64,000 nt of DNA from Agapetus fuscipes (GCA_951799405.1 OX637343.1:16780524-16844523), one strand, 5' to 3'; positions 10,511-19,435 are shown, counted from the stretch's first letter. Made by a program: numbers and translations. Notes: generated by a model from the letters alone, not told the origin.

Positions 10511-10541
<31 letters not shown>
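10288..10541 (+). other. R1-like LINE 3' UTR and poly-A tail
   Basis: Non-coding, with 'tgtagatagtgtagatttgcc' spanning about 10302-10322 and a 31-bp A run at 10511-10541 ending exactly at the target duplication. Confidence 0.85.
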
Positions 10542-10545
<4 letters not shown>

Positions 10546-10554
10546 GCAATATCT

Positions 10555-10790
10555 AACATGTTCTAGAACATGCAAGAATCGTCTGTTTCTTACTTATAAA
10601 TACAAGCAAAAATTCTGTGGGGGAGACAAAGTTGCTTAGACCATAATAACGCGAAGACTGTGCGCAGAAGGTGAACAGTACATTGTTAACGATTTTGTAA
10701 AAGTAAATATTGTGAAATAAATTTCAATTGCAATTTAATTAAAAGAACACCAAGTCAAGTCTATTATTTTTCTATACAAAATAAAAAATA
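10555..10790 (+). repeat. Possible LTR fragment
   Basis: It contains TGTTCTAGAACATGC, a TATA-like 'ttataaatac' and AATAAA-like motifs in promoter-to-polyA order, as in a short LTR. No matching partner LTR was seen in the window, so this is tentative. Confidence 0.3.
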
Positions 10791-10807
10791 ATTAATAATC
10801 ATGTAAA

Positions 10808-10940
10808 TTCATCAACCAGCAGACCCCCTGGACGACCACCAAAGAGGTGGAAGGACAGCTGGACATCCGCGTCCCAGGAGTGAACCCGAGAATAAACAGG
10901 ACCTAGTCCTAAAACAAGCTGAAGAAGAAGAAGAAGTAAA
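10808..10940 (+). pseudogene. LINE 3'-terminal fragment with GAA-repeat tail
   Basis: The plus frame reads RPPGRPPKRWKDSWTSASQE, a motif typical of RTE/CR1-like reverse-transcriptase C-termini. It ends in (GAAGAA)n ('gctgaagaagaagaagaa', about 10918-10935). Heavily truncated. Confidence 0.55.
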
Positions 10941-11019
10941 TTCATCGCTTCTCTTAGAAAACGTCTTACTGAAAGTCCCTCGAATATCTTCTCGTCACAA
11001 ACAAACATTCCACATTCCT

Positions 11020-11374
11020 ATCTGCAGTACCAACTATGCAAATAATTCCTTTTGCAGACGCGCACCTACACGTTATAACACAAATCTTTCAGATGTCGAC
11101 ATTTTCTCCAATTCCCTACATTCGTTTCGAAATATGGTGAGAGAAGTTTGCTTTTAAAGCATAGTCCGATAACGGTTTTTAATAACTTGTTCTTTTCCCC
11201 CTTTCTTTTATGATATTATTTTATTTTCATTTCAATTTAAGTTTTATTGTGTTTATCTTGTAGTTTTAATAATTGTAATATTCCTATGGATCTCAAGGTC
11301 TACATTTACTTAATTTTTATCAACATCATAATTGTAAAATGACTGCTTGTTTCCTAAATAAATAAATAAATAAA
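11020..11374 (+). pseudogene. LINE C-terminal fragment with complete 3' UTR
   Basis: The plus frame has RRAPTRYNTNLS, DVDIFSNSLHSFRNMVREVCF and stop (about 11156). The 3' UTR ends 'cctaaataaataaataaataa', a simple (AAAT)n tail at about 11356-11374. The same UTR end occurs at 1-55. Confidence 0.55.
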
Positions 11375-11412
11375 AGTCTAATAAAATGCAGTCAATATAT
11401 AATATATAAAAA

Positions 11413-11706
11413 GTGCAACAGCTTTTCATTATGAGCATTGTCCTGAAACAACATGCAGCCATTCCCTTCAGCACTGAGCTAGCAAATAAAAGGCGAAAGG
11501 ATTTAGTCTGTCCACCAAAACTAGCAATAAGACATGTTTTTACAAAAAAATTCTATGTGTTCTTAGGACCATTCCTTTACAATAGGCTAAATGCACTGAT
11601 TGACATATATCCCTTAAATTACATAAATTGTAAATTGACTCTCCATGACACTCTACAAGACATGACCTACGAAGATACAGAGAAGCTCTTAATTGTAGTT
11701 GAGTAA
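11413..11706 (+). pseudogene. LINE-like C-terminal fragment
   Basis: The open frame contains FSTELANKRRKDLVCPPKLA, then KKFYVFLGPFLYNRLNALID. The alternation of basic stretch, 'FLGP..YNRLN' and short tail resembles post-RT C-termini of non-LTR elements. No catalytic motif. Low certainty; it could be another element's remnant. Confidence 0.4.
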
Positions 11707-12049
11707 ATTTTTATTTCTATTTTACATTTGTTTATCCTAATATCCTGAGTTAACTAAGTTTATAGTATTAGAACCAAGATTTAAGATGGTAGTGTTAAAA
11801 TATGAATTAATGTAATAATTATTATTTACTTAGGTGTATATTGTGTACAAGCTCTCTACGCCTGAGATACAGGATTTCCTAGTTCAGGCACATGTATTTT
11901 TCTTATTAAGTTAAAGTCCTTATGTGTACAAATGTAATGTGAAGAGGTGTTTTTGTATAAATAATTAAATTATTAAATATATTTCAAAGGTGACAAGATA
12001 TCCGCTGTCCCAGAAAAATAAGAAATGGAGGATCAAAGCATGGACTCAC
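11707..12049. other. No recognisable feature
   Basis: AT-rich; probably the 3' UTR of the preceding remnant followed by neuroligin intron. No further neuroligin exon is seen here. Confidence 0.4.
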
Positions 12050-12201
12050 CCAGTTCTGGCAAAGTTGGAGATGTAGTTGATGAACGCCTCGCACAGCGCC
12101 ACTTCAGACTTGGTGTAGTTCTTGGGAAAGTGACTGAATCCATCGATGAGGGGAGCTCCGAAGAGGTAGGGCAGCTCCTCGCCGTGGACGGATCCCATGC
12201 G
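12050..12201 (-). CDS. Nlg: Neuroligin exon (VHGEELPYLFG region)
   Basis: This 152-bp exon starts in phase 0 and ends with two bases of a codon. It encodes RMGSVHGEELPYLFGAPLI, DGFSHFPKNYTKSEVALC and EAFINYISNFARTG. The HGEELPYLFG stretch corresponds to the loop that carries the catalytic histidine in true cholinesterases. The acceptor is TTTGTTTCTAG (ends 12202) and the donor is CTGG|GTGAGT (12049 downward). It is the last neuroligin exon I can find; nothing resembling the membrane-proximal, transmembrane or PDZ-binding end was seen in 1-12049, so the gene should continue off the left edge. Confidence 0.9.
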
Positions 12202-12286
12202 CTAGAAACAAAAAAGAAGGATGAGAAAACGGTTGATAAAAAAGGCTCCAGAAGCGCTTTTCTGCTAAATTCCTTACGACCTTATC

Positions 12287-12542
12287 TAATTTAATCTAAT
12301 CTTAGTTGCAAAATATATGTAACATTAAAGATTCACATTATATCCACTTTCACAAACAGACATGCACACGTTCGCGCTGAAACTTGCCGCATGTGAACCT
12401 ACAACATAAAAACCAAATCTCAAATGGGCATACACCCTGCAACTCTTGCCGACCTTCCCTGAAAACAGGGGTGACATTGGCAAAGTGAACCATTTTCTAC
12501 AGCATGGGTGGTCAGCCGCATACCAAACAATAAGTCAAGGAA
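12287..12542 (-). repeat. LINE-tail short repeat, minus copy
   Basis: Near-complete inverted copy from 'ttaatctaatcttagttgca' to 'aataagtcaaggaac'. Confidence 0.8.
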
Positions 12543-12574
12543 CATACACGACAAAAATCAAATAAAAAATTTGG

Positions 12575-12645
12575 TTGCATACAACAGGTGTCAAAGACCC
12601 CTTGAGTCTCTGAAATCTAGGGAGTCTCCCGCACTGGAATTAAAA
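12575..12645 (+). repeat. SINE tail fragment
   Basis: It matches the tail of the SINE at 4792-5150 ('gtctctgaaatctagggagt' followed by 'ctcccgcac'). Confidence 0.6.
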
Positions 12646-12676
12646 AAATACATTAAAAGGTTAAACAGATTGTTTA

Positions 12677-12897
12677 ATAATAATAATATTAGGATGATTT
12701 ATTTGGTGAGCGCTGTTTTTGTGTGTATCACACCTCAAGAGCCCTCTGCGAGCTTGGTCGTCGCTGTAGAAAGCGCCAATTCTCAAGCAAGACCCAGTTG
12801 TTGTAAGGTTGGATGGACCTTTCAGTGACCGGTCTTTGGTAAAGGTTTATGAATTTTTCAACCCAGCGAAGATCAAGTTTGAAAATATAAATGGTAT
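12677..12897 (-). repeat. 5S/tRNA chimeric SINE, 3' part (split by LTR element)
   Basis: The tail (AAT-rich, then 'gagcgctgtttttgtgtgta' inverted) and body of a SINE whose 5' part resumes at 17518. Removing the LTR element and one GTAT copy restores the continuous body seen at 63463-63889. Confidence 0.85.
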
Positions 12898-13407
12898 TGT
12901 TATGTAAATATAAATATTGAAATAAGTATGGGTAGTTATAGTGTTATGTAAATATAAATATTGAAATAAGTATGGATAGTTATAAGAATCCTCAAAAGTA
13001 TCGGTAGGTAAGATCGATAATTATGTATAAGTGTAGAATTCTCTAGGCTAAGTAGGTATTTGTTATAATTATAGGAATACTGTATTGCATTGGTAGGTAG
13101 GATTTTGGTTGTGTCTAGGTAGTACGTGAAACATCGAGAAGTAATAATTACTCTGGAACCGTCTAGCAACTTTGGTTCTAGATCATACTGCTCTACAGAG
13201 TATAAAGGTGCGAATGGCCTGCAGAGCGGGCCAGTATCATAGAGACTTACAAACACATCGAAGTCATCTGATCAGTGAACCAAAACCAAGTGGAATAATC
13301 GAGAAAGTAGTGTGAAAATAAATTTTGTAACTGTGTAAAATAAATAACTATTGAAGAAGACCTGTGTATTTTTAATTTGAAGACAATTGAACCCTAATTA
13401 CGTAACA
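12898..13407 (+). repeat. 5' LTR of gag-only element, copy 1
   Basis: It starts TGTTATG and ends CGTAACA. The first about 44 bp are tandemly duplicated (12898-12941 and 12942-12985). TATA-like TATAAAGG lies at about 13201-13208. The 3' LTR is the same length; the one difference I noticed is atcggt versus attggt at about position 103 of the LTR. Confidence 0.9.
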
Positions 13408-13886
13408 ATTGGCGTCAGGTGCGGAATTGTCAAGAAAAATTAAGATCTTCTGTCTAAAAATAAATAAAATAAATTAAATAGTGTTAAAATGAACTTTATT
13501 CAAATTGAACTTTGTGTGAACTGACTTTTGTGAAAACAAGTGTTTAAATAAATTTTTGTTAAAAGAAAAGACGCAAAAGCAAGTTGCTTATAAATTCTGG
13601 AACATCATATGGAACATAATTCTGGACATAATTCTGGACATAACATAATGACTATTTTACCGCATTGAGAAAGTCATCAAATTGGACCATAGTTTTTTAT
13701 TATTGTGTGTGATTAAAAAAAAAAAAAAAAAAAAAAAAAATCTTGAAAAATATTACAAAAGAACGTTCCAGATTCATCGAGAAAAAGTTTTTGAATAACT
13801 ATCCTTTGTTTACAAGTGTGTGAATGTACATAAAATACCTACCTGTGTGTTTGAAAGACTTGAGACGAAATAAATAATTATGTACT

Positions 13887-14159
13887 TTCCTGTGTAAGTT
13901 CCTTGACTTATAGGTTGTTATGTGGCTGACCACCCATACTGTAAAAAAATGGTTCACTTTGCCAATGTCACCCCTGTTTCAGGGAAGGACGGCAAGAGTT
14001 GCAAGGCTTATGTTCATTTGAGATTGGGTTTTTATATTGTAGGTCCACATGCGGCATGTGTTAGCGCGAAATTATACATGTCTGCTTGTGGGAATGCATT
14101 TAATATAAATCTTAAATGATATATATCTTTGCAGCTTAGATTAGATTAGATTAGATTAG
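13887..14159 (+). repeat. LINE-tail insertion in retrotransposon leader, 7-bp TSD
   Basis: The flanks ATGTACT (13880-13886 and 14160-14166) form a target duplication. The empty site, with a single ATGTACT, is seen in the related element (minus strand near 44460). The insert begins TTCCTGTGTAAG before CCTTGACTTATAGG and ends in (GATTA)n. This directly shows that the short repeat is mobile. Confidence 0.88.
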
Positions 14160-14349
14160 ATGTACTATCAGACATTATTATGTTAAAAATATTGGTGATT
14201 TAAAAATAAATATTAAAAGACAGTACCTACCTACCAATCAGTGTAATCAGACAAATTATTATTTTTGCTAAAGTACGTATTCAAAACAGCTATATATATA
14301 AAACTCAAAACTTGTAATAAATAAATTTAAAAATATTTTTGTTTTGACG

Positions 14350-14620
14350 TTCCTTGATGTTCCTTGACTTATAGGTTGTTATGCGGCTGACCACCCATAA
14401 TGTAAAAATTGGTTCACTTTGCCAATGTCACCTCTGTTTCAGGGAAGGACGGCAAGAGTTGCAAGGCTTATGTTCATTTGAGATTGGGTTTTTATATTGT
14501 AGGTCCACATGCGGCATGTGTTAGCGCGAAATTATACATATCTGCTTGTGGGAATGCATTTAATATAAAACTTAAATGATATATATCTTTGCAGCTTAGA
14601 TTAGATTAGATTAGATTAGT
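14350..14620 (+). repeat. Second LINE-tail insertion in retrotransposon leader
   Basis: Copy of the same family immediately upstream of gag, from CCTTGATGTTCCTTGAC to (GATTA)n at about 14596-14619. It is absent from the second element. The target duplication is not clear. It lies within about 20 bp of the gag ATG. Confidence 0.85.
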
Positions 14621-14625
14621 AAATT

Positions 14626-17007
14626 TTGAAAAAAATGGCAACCAAAGTGAACGTCAAGGACCTCAAAGTCACAGAGCTTAAAAATGAGCTTCTGGAGAGG
14701 GACCTGGAGACCTCAGGAGGGAAGGCGGCCTTACAGGCACGCCTCATAGAGGCCTTGGAACAGACAGGCGAAGACCCGGCATATTTTGTCATGGCGTCTG
14801 GGGGGGACCGCGCCTTGGACGAGCTAAATATCAGCATCAACAGTAACCTGACAGGACTGAAGACTGAGATGGCTGACAATTCCAAGACCCTGAGGGAAGA
14901 CCTGAAGGCGGAGATGGCTGACAACGCCAAGACCCTGAAGGAGGACCTGACCGGGCTGGAGGAGAAGATGACCACCAACCTGAAGGAAGTGGTGACCGAC
15001 CTGAAAGTGGAGATGGCTGAAAACGCCAAGGCCCTGCAGGAAGACCTCGCCAACATGAAAGAGAAGATGAACGAGAATCTCACAACCCTGAAGGGAGAAA
15101 TGGAGGAGAAGATGACAGCCCTGAAGGGGGAAATGGAGACTCGAATGTCAAATCTGGAGGTACATCTGCGTGCCGAGCTGGCCGACAAGGGCCAGATGGA
15201 GTCCACCAGAATATCCCCCAAAGGCCTTCACGACGAGACCGACCAGGGATGCTCAACTCCAACCAGGGTCACTAGAGGGGATGATGACCCTTCGCTGGCG
15301 AAGCACAACCTCCCGACCTTCGACGGGAAGACGTCGTGGGAGGAGTATTTGACCCTCTTTGAAACGGCTGCCATGATGGGAGCCTGGAGCCAGCAGAAGA
15401 AGGCTTCGGTTCTCAGCCTGTCGCTCCGAGGAGACGCTCTCAGGGTTCTGCAGGCCATACCCCTGGACAACCGTGGTGACTTTGGGCAGCTGAAGCAGCG
15501 CTTGGATATGCGCTATGGCCACAAGTGCCTGGAGCAGCTGCACAGGTCACAGCTGAACACAAGGGTGCAGAAGCCCAACGAGAGCCTCCAGGAGTTTGAG
15601 ATGGACATCGTCCACCTAGTACGAGACGCTTACCCGACATTCCCTGATGACATCTGCGAGAGCTTGGCAGTGGACAAGTTCCTGAACGGATTGAGAGAAT
15701 GGGAGACGCAGCAAGCAGTGAAGCTGGCTCTTCCGAAGACGTTGAACGAGGCGCTAAGCCGAGCTCTCGAATTTGAGGCTGTCAAACAGTCCATCAGGGG
15801 CCACGCCAGGGTTTGTGCAATCAAGGCAGAGGAGGTCAAACTACCTACAACCGAGGAAATAATAGAAAAAGTGCTGCAGCAACTTGAGCCAACGAGACAG
15901 AAGGCGCACTGCTGGACGTGTGGCCAGCAAGGACACCTGAGCGCGAGGTGCCCAAAGTCTCAAGGACCGGAGAAATTGGAAGACGACCGCAAGGATGTAG
16001 AGACCACCATGGAGATGAACAAACGGCTGAGGAAACAGCTCCAGGATGCCGAGAGAAAGGTCAAAGTCATGGAGACGGAGAACAGGCAGCTGACGAAGAA
16101 CATGGCCAGCAGTGAAAGGGTCCGGCGAACAGCGGAGGCCGAGAGGGACGAGTTGCACGAGACTGTGCTGAGCCTGGAGAGACAGAACAAGGGGCTTAAG
16201 ACTAAGCTCCAGCAGCTGGAAGCTGGGCAGGGGCCCAGGACGAAGGACACCATCGCCAACCTGGAGTCCAAGATCAGCAACACCAAGGAGGCGGGAGCTC
16301 GAATGAAGGATAACCACCGGCCAACTCAAAGAGCAAAGTGGTCAAACAATGACCAGCCCGCCCAGAGAGTACAAAAGTGCGTCGCATCCGAAAGATCACC
16401 AGCCTTTGAGACGTTTTGGGAGAACGCGAAGGCAGGGCAGAAGTTTCGCCATGGAGTGACCACAGAAGTCCACAAGGACTTATTTGAGGTCACTAGGGAC
16501 CACACACTGGCATGCAGTGTACCGGAAGATCTAGATATGTCTAGAGGAATTGCACGGGTCTTCCGATACAAATTCGGAGAACCGCAACCCTCGAGCAGCC
16601 CGCAAGGAAGAGCTCTGAGACTACCGAAGGGGCGTCAACAAGCATACTGCCTGGTTGTCCCGGATTCCAGCAACCTGGAAGAGGACTACAAGGCATTGTG
16701 GGACGGCCTTGTTGAGCTGCGTGACTACATGTTGGAGGATCAGCAGGCGCGTCTGGCAATACCGAAGATGGGTGGCGGCCGCGCTAATCGAGACTGGCGG
16801 ATAATCCGGAGTATGATTGAAGCAGTGTTCTCGGGAGTCGGCATCAGCGTCATGGTGTGCTGCGAGCAAGCGCAGCCGAGAGCCAGTGGGGAGAAATCCG
16901 TGGACTGCCACTTCTTCCTGACCACAGGGTGTCGACGTGGATCAGCATGCCCCTACCTACACAGAGTCAAGACTGTTCCGGGACGAAACAGTCTAGGTGG
17001 GGGGTAG
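14626..17007 (+). CDS. gag: Gag polyprotein with SAP, CCHC, macrodomain-like and CCCH domains
   Basis: 793 aa, stop TAG at 17005. Order of parts: SAP-like helix-extension-helix, residues 9-45 (LKVTELKNELLERDLETSGG); heptad/11-mer coiled coil, 65-190 (KTLKEDL and EKM repeats); capsid-like Gag domain, about 220-395 (FDGKTSWEEYLTLFE, LNGLREWETQ); CCHC knuckle C429-C432-H437-C442; second coiled coil, 450-550; a region about 612-745 matching the macrodomain pattern of the TARG1/Poa1 type (CSVPEDLDMSRGIARVF with following FG, and IPKMGGGRANRDW, W, IEAVF, ISVMV); CCCH finger C761-C769-C775-H779 near the end. SAP and zinc fingers suggest nucleic-acid binding. A macrodomain would bind ADP-ribose; the Lys and Asp used for catalysis in TARG1 are not at the aligned positions, so binding only is my inference. 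The ATG at 14635 (MATKV) matches the start in copy 2 and may be the real start. Confidence 0.9.
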   Translation: MKKMATKVNVKDLKVTELKNELLERDLETSGGKAALQARLIEALEQTGEDPAYFVMASGGDRALDELNISINSNLTGLKTEMADNSKTLREDLKAEMADNAKTLKEDLTGLEEKMTTNLKEVVTDLKVEMAENAKALQEDLANMKEKMNENLTTLKGEMEEKMTALKGEMETRMSNLEVHLRAELADKGQMESTRISPKGLHDETDQGCSTPTRVTRGDDDPSLAKHNLPTFDGKTSWEEYLTLFETAAMMGAWSQQKKASVLSLSLRGDALRVLQAIPLDNRGDFGQLKQRLDMRYGHKCLEQLHRSQLNTRVQKPNESLQEFEMDIVHLVRDAYPTFPDDICESLAVDKFLNGLREWETQQAVKLALPKTLNEALSRALEFEAVKQSIRGHARVCAIKAEEVKLPTTEEIIEKVLQQLEPTRQKAHCWTCGQQGHLSARCPKSQGPEKLEDDRKDVETTMEMNKRLRKQLQDAERKVKVMETENRQLTKNMASSERVRRTAEAERDELHETVLSLERQNKGLKTKLQQLEAGQGPRTKDTIANLESKISNTKEAGARMKDNHRPTQRAKWSNNDQPAQRVQKCVASERSPAFETFWENAKAGQKFRHGVTTEVHKDLFEVTRDHTLACSVPEDLDMSRGIARVFRYKFGEPQPSSSPQGRALRLPKGRQQAYCLVVPDSSNLEEDYKALWDGLVELRDYMLEDQQARLAIPKMGGGRANRDWRIIRSMIEAVFSGVGISVMVCCEQAQPRASGEKSVDCHFFLTTGCRRGSACPYLHRVKTVPGRNSLGGG

Positions 17008-17517
17008 TGTTATGTAAATATAAATATTGAAATAAGTATGGGTAGTTATAGTGTTATGTAAATATAAATATTGAAATAAGTATGGATAGTTATAAGAATC
17101 CTCAAAAGTATTGGTAGGTAAGATCGATAATTATGTATAAGTGTAGAATTCTCTAGGCTAAGTAGGTATTTGTTATAATTATAGGAATACTGTATTGCAT
17201 TGGTAGGTAGGATTTTGGTTGTGTCTAGGTAGTACGTGAAACATCGAGAAGTAATAATTACTCTGGAACCGTCTAGCAACTTTGGTTCTAGATCATACTG
17301 CTCTACAGAGTATAAAGGTGCGAATGGCCTGCAGAGCGGGCCAGTATCATAGAGACTTACAAACACATCGAAGTCATCTGATCAGTGAACCAAAACCAAG
17401 TGGAATAATCGAGAAAGTAGTGTGAAAATAAATTTTGTAACTGTGTAAAATAAATAACTATTGAAGAAGACCTGTGTATTTTTAATTTGAAGACAATTGA
17501 ACCCTAATTACGTAACA
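17008..17517 (+). repeat. 3' LTR of gag-only element, copy 1
   Basis: 510 bp, TGTTATG...CGTAACA, nearly identical to the 5' LTR. It is followed by the target duplicate GTAT and the rest of the interrupted SINE. Confidence 0.92.
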
Positions 17518-17727
17518 GTATATTTTTGTGCTCCGCCGGGATCCTAATCCACAACCTTCTATTTACGAGTCCGAAGTGTTGCCACTACGGACTACGGACC
17601 GGTCCAAGATGCCAACGACACGCGGTGTACCTGAGCGGTCACCCATCCAAGTACTGTCCGCGCCCAATGTTGCTTAATTTCGGTGATCTATGGGAACCGG
17701 TGCTTTAAACATGGTAACGTCGTTGAC
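17518..17727 (-). repeat. 5S/tRNA chimeric SINE, 5' part
   Basis: In sense, 17727-17611 resembles a whole 5S rRNA: GATCACCGAA, TTAAGCAACATTGGGCGCGG, AGTACTTGGATGGGTGACCG and CCGCGTGTCGTTGGC. It is followed by a tRNA-type module (GACCGGTCCGTAGTCC, degenerate B box) at 17605-17531. The head begins only 12 nt after the neuroligin donor at 17739. A complete copy is at 63463-63889. Confidence 0.85.
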
Positions 17728-17739
17728 AAAAACCTTTAC

Positions 17740-17913
17740 CTGTGGATAGTCACCATCCTTGGTCTGGTAATCAAACACGTAGAAGAAGGTCCTGGGCCCT
17801 GGATCTCCGGATCCCTTGGTGACGCTGAGGAAGTCTCCGGTCTGCACCAAGGGCGCCACAAACTGGGCGTCGCTCAGGGCGGCAACTGCGGCGTCACGGG
17901 TGTTGATTGGGTG
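17740..17913 (-). CDS. Nlg: Neuroligin exon (HPINTRD...DYQTKDGDYPQ)
   Basis: This 174-bp exon has exactly 58 codons and is phase 0 at both ends. It encodes HPINTRDAAVAALSDAQF, VAPLVQTGDFLSVTKG and PRTFFYVFDYQTKDGDYPQ. The acceptor is CTCCAG (ends 17914) and the donor is CAG|GTAAAG (17739 downward). Only 12 nt of intron separate this donor from the start of a 5S-headed SINE (17727 downward), so the extended donor context is partly set by a transposon insertion. The residues match the C-terminal half of the neuroligin esterase-like domain. Confidence 0.92.
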
Positions 17914-18029
17914 CTGGAGACCAAAAAGAAGAAGAAAATACAATTGTGTCTATTTTTACATCAACAATTTGACTCGTAAGCAAGGATTGCTTCACTTTTT
18001 ATTTTAAATAAATTTTTGAAGAGAAATAC

Positions 18030-18126
18030 AATTCACCCACCTATTCTGCCTGGCCCGAAACAGGTTTGCAACGCAACGCAACTAAGCTACACATACAGTG
18101 TAACTTCTTGCCACGTTATTCCCCAA
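18030..18126 (-). repeat. SINE 3'-end fragments
   Basis: 'ctattctgcctggcc' (18041-18055) belongs to a SINE tail also seen near 55400 and 26580. 'gcaactaagctacacata' with 'ccccaagggg' is the inverted end of the GGTCGATAG SINE. Confidence 0.55.
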
Positions 18127-19165
18127 GGGGTATTATGAAAGTATTGATTTTTGAAAGAGATGATGAAAATATGAATTATGAATTTAAAATTAATGGAATG
18201 AATGTTGATGTCGTAAATGAGTTTGTATACCTGGGAAGTAAGTTTGAAAAAGATGGAAGAATGACCGGTGAATTCGAAAGAAGAATAATGAAAGGCAGGT
18301 GCGTACTGGGTGCTACCGCTAGTATCACCAAGAACCAGAATCTTTCAAAAAATGTTCGACTCGCGGTGCACGGTGGTATACTAGTGCCCACTCTGATGTA
18401 TGGAAGTGAAGCCTGGACAGTGGAAATGGACTACTTAAAAAGTATGATTGGAAAAAGACGGAGTGATAGGGTGAGGAATGATTTTGTTAGAGAGGAATGT
18501 GGTGTAAGAGAAAGTGTGAAAGTAAAGATTAAAAGAAGTATACTTAGATGGTTTGGACATTTAGAGAGAATGAATGAGGAAAGACTGACGAAGAAAGTGT
18601 ATGCTGCAAGAATTGATGGATGTCGTGGAAAAGGAAGACCGAGAAAGGTATGGATGGACCAAATTTTCGAAGTAGCGAGCGAGTGGGATATCCAGAGTCA
18701 TAATAAAAGGAGAGCTTGTATGAAAAAGGTGATGACTCTGGATGAAATGAAAGAAGTATGCAAGGACAGGAAAAGTGGCGGCTAATCTGCAATGCTGATT
18801 TGTAATGTTGGTTTATTAGTTTGCTACATTTTTTGCATAATAAATTTTTGACTTTTTTTGTATAGATTTATTTTTAAGATTTTGTTTTTTTTTTATGCTT
18901 AAATGTTATTTATTACTCGTATTCCTTGACTTATAGGTTGGTATGAAGCTGACCACCCATACTGTAAAAAATGGTTCACTTTGCCAATGTCACCCCTGTT
19001 TTAGGGAATGTCGGCAAGAGTTGCAGGGCTTATGTTCATTTTAGGTTTGGATTTTATTTGTAAGTACACAATCAGCATTTGTAAGCGCGAACAACACGTG
19101 TTTGTTTGTGGGCATACATCTAAGAGCTTTGAATGAATATATCCTTGCAACTTAGATTATAGATT
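18126..19165 (+). pseudogene. Non-LTR reverse transcriptase C-terminus with TTAGA-tail 3' UTR
   Basis: An open frame (18066-18785) encodes the post-catalytic end of a LINE reverse transcriptase: VVNEFVYLGSKFEKDGRM, LVPTLMYGSEAWTVE, WFGHLERMNEERLTKKVY, GKGRPRKVWMDQ, KRRACMKKVMTLDEMKEVCK. The '(R)RACMK...EVCKDR' ending is familiar from insect CR1/Daphne-like LINEs; the exact clade is not assigned. The 3' UTR runs through GTATTCCTTGACTTATAGG at about 18918 to CAACTTAGATTATAGATTG near 19165. It is 5'-truncated and lacks the catalytic FADD box. Confidence 0.8.
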
Positions 19166-19167
19166 GG

Positions 19168-19435
19168 GTCGCATGTGTCGAGTTGAACCTATTTATGTTT
19201 ACAGGTAAGGGGGCCAGCCTTACGATAACCACTTCAGTCAATGTGGAGGTTTTCCAGCTCCCGAGAGAACTGGTACTCATTTCTTGTGAAGGCTGAGTAA
19301 ACCTTGCCGGTATTTCATTTTGGGGTTTGAAATAAACACCCAAACGGAAAATCATTTCTAACACCCTCAGTGGGATTCGAGCCCGAGCTCACGGCATGGA
19401 ATGCAAGCACTCTACCAACTGAGCTATCGACCGGG
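19168..19435 (-). repeat. tRNA-derived SINE (GGTCGATAGCTCAG family), minus
   Basis: Inverted tRNA-like head 'ctctaccaactgagctatcg' with a degenerate B box, body 'aacacccaaacggaaaatca' and 'gtaagggggcc'. It lies directly next to the end of the previous LINE UTR. Confidence 0.8.

Larger units (their letters stand above)
6875..10541 (+). mobile_element. R1-like non-LTR retrotransposon, 5'-truncated in ORF1
   Basis: The whole element lies between 13-bp direct repeats AGTCGCAATATCT (6862-6874 and 10542-10554), a clear target-site duplication. It contains the 3' part of ORF1, a complete ORF2, a 220-bp 3' UTR and a poly-A tail (10511-10541). GC content is clearly higher than in the flanks. The intact ORF2 and perfect target duplication indicate recent insertion. 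It is not in rDNA, so it is either a non-site-specific R1-clade element or an off-target copy. Confidence 0.9.
12898..17517 (+). mobile_element. Gag-only LTR retrotransposon, copy 1 (4.62 kb)
   Basis: Complete element bounded by two 510-bp LTRs (12898-13407 and 17008-17517), TGTTA...TAACA ends and a 4-bp target duplication GTAT (12894-12897, 17518-17521). A primer-binding-like site TGGCGTCAGGTGCGG follows the 5' LTR and a purine-rich GGTGGGGGG precedes the 3' LTR. The only long ORF is gag; there is no protease, RT, RNase H or integrase, so it must use enzymes of another element. Its leader carries two extra LINE-tail insertions absent from the copy at 41369-45409. It is inserted inside the 5S/tRNA SINE. 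Confidence 0.93.

Noticed and set aside
12936..13256. 106-aa frame in the LTRs (also 17046-17366, 41521-41856, 45089-45418)
   Set aside because: It lies entirely within LTR promoter/UTR sequence and contains the TATA region; repeated only because the LTR is repeated.
17611..17727. Genuine 5S rRNA gene (also 63772-63889)
   Set aside because: It is continuous with a tRNA-type module and a SINE tail, has several changes from a functional 5S, and lies beside a splice site.
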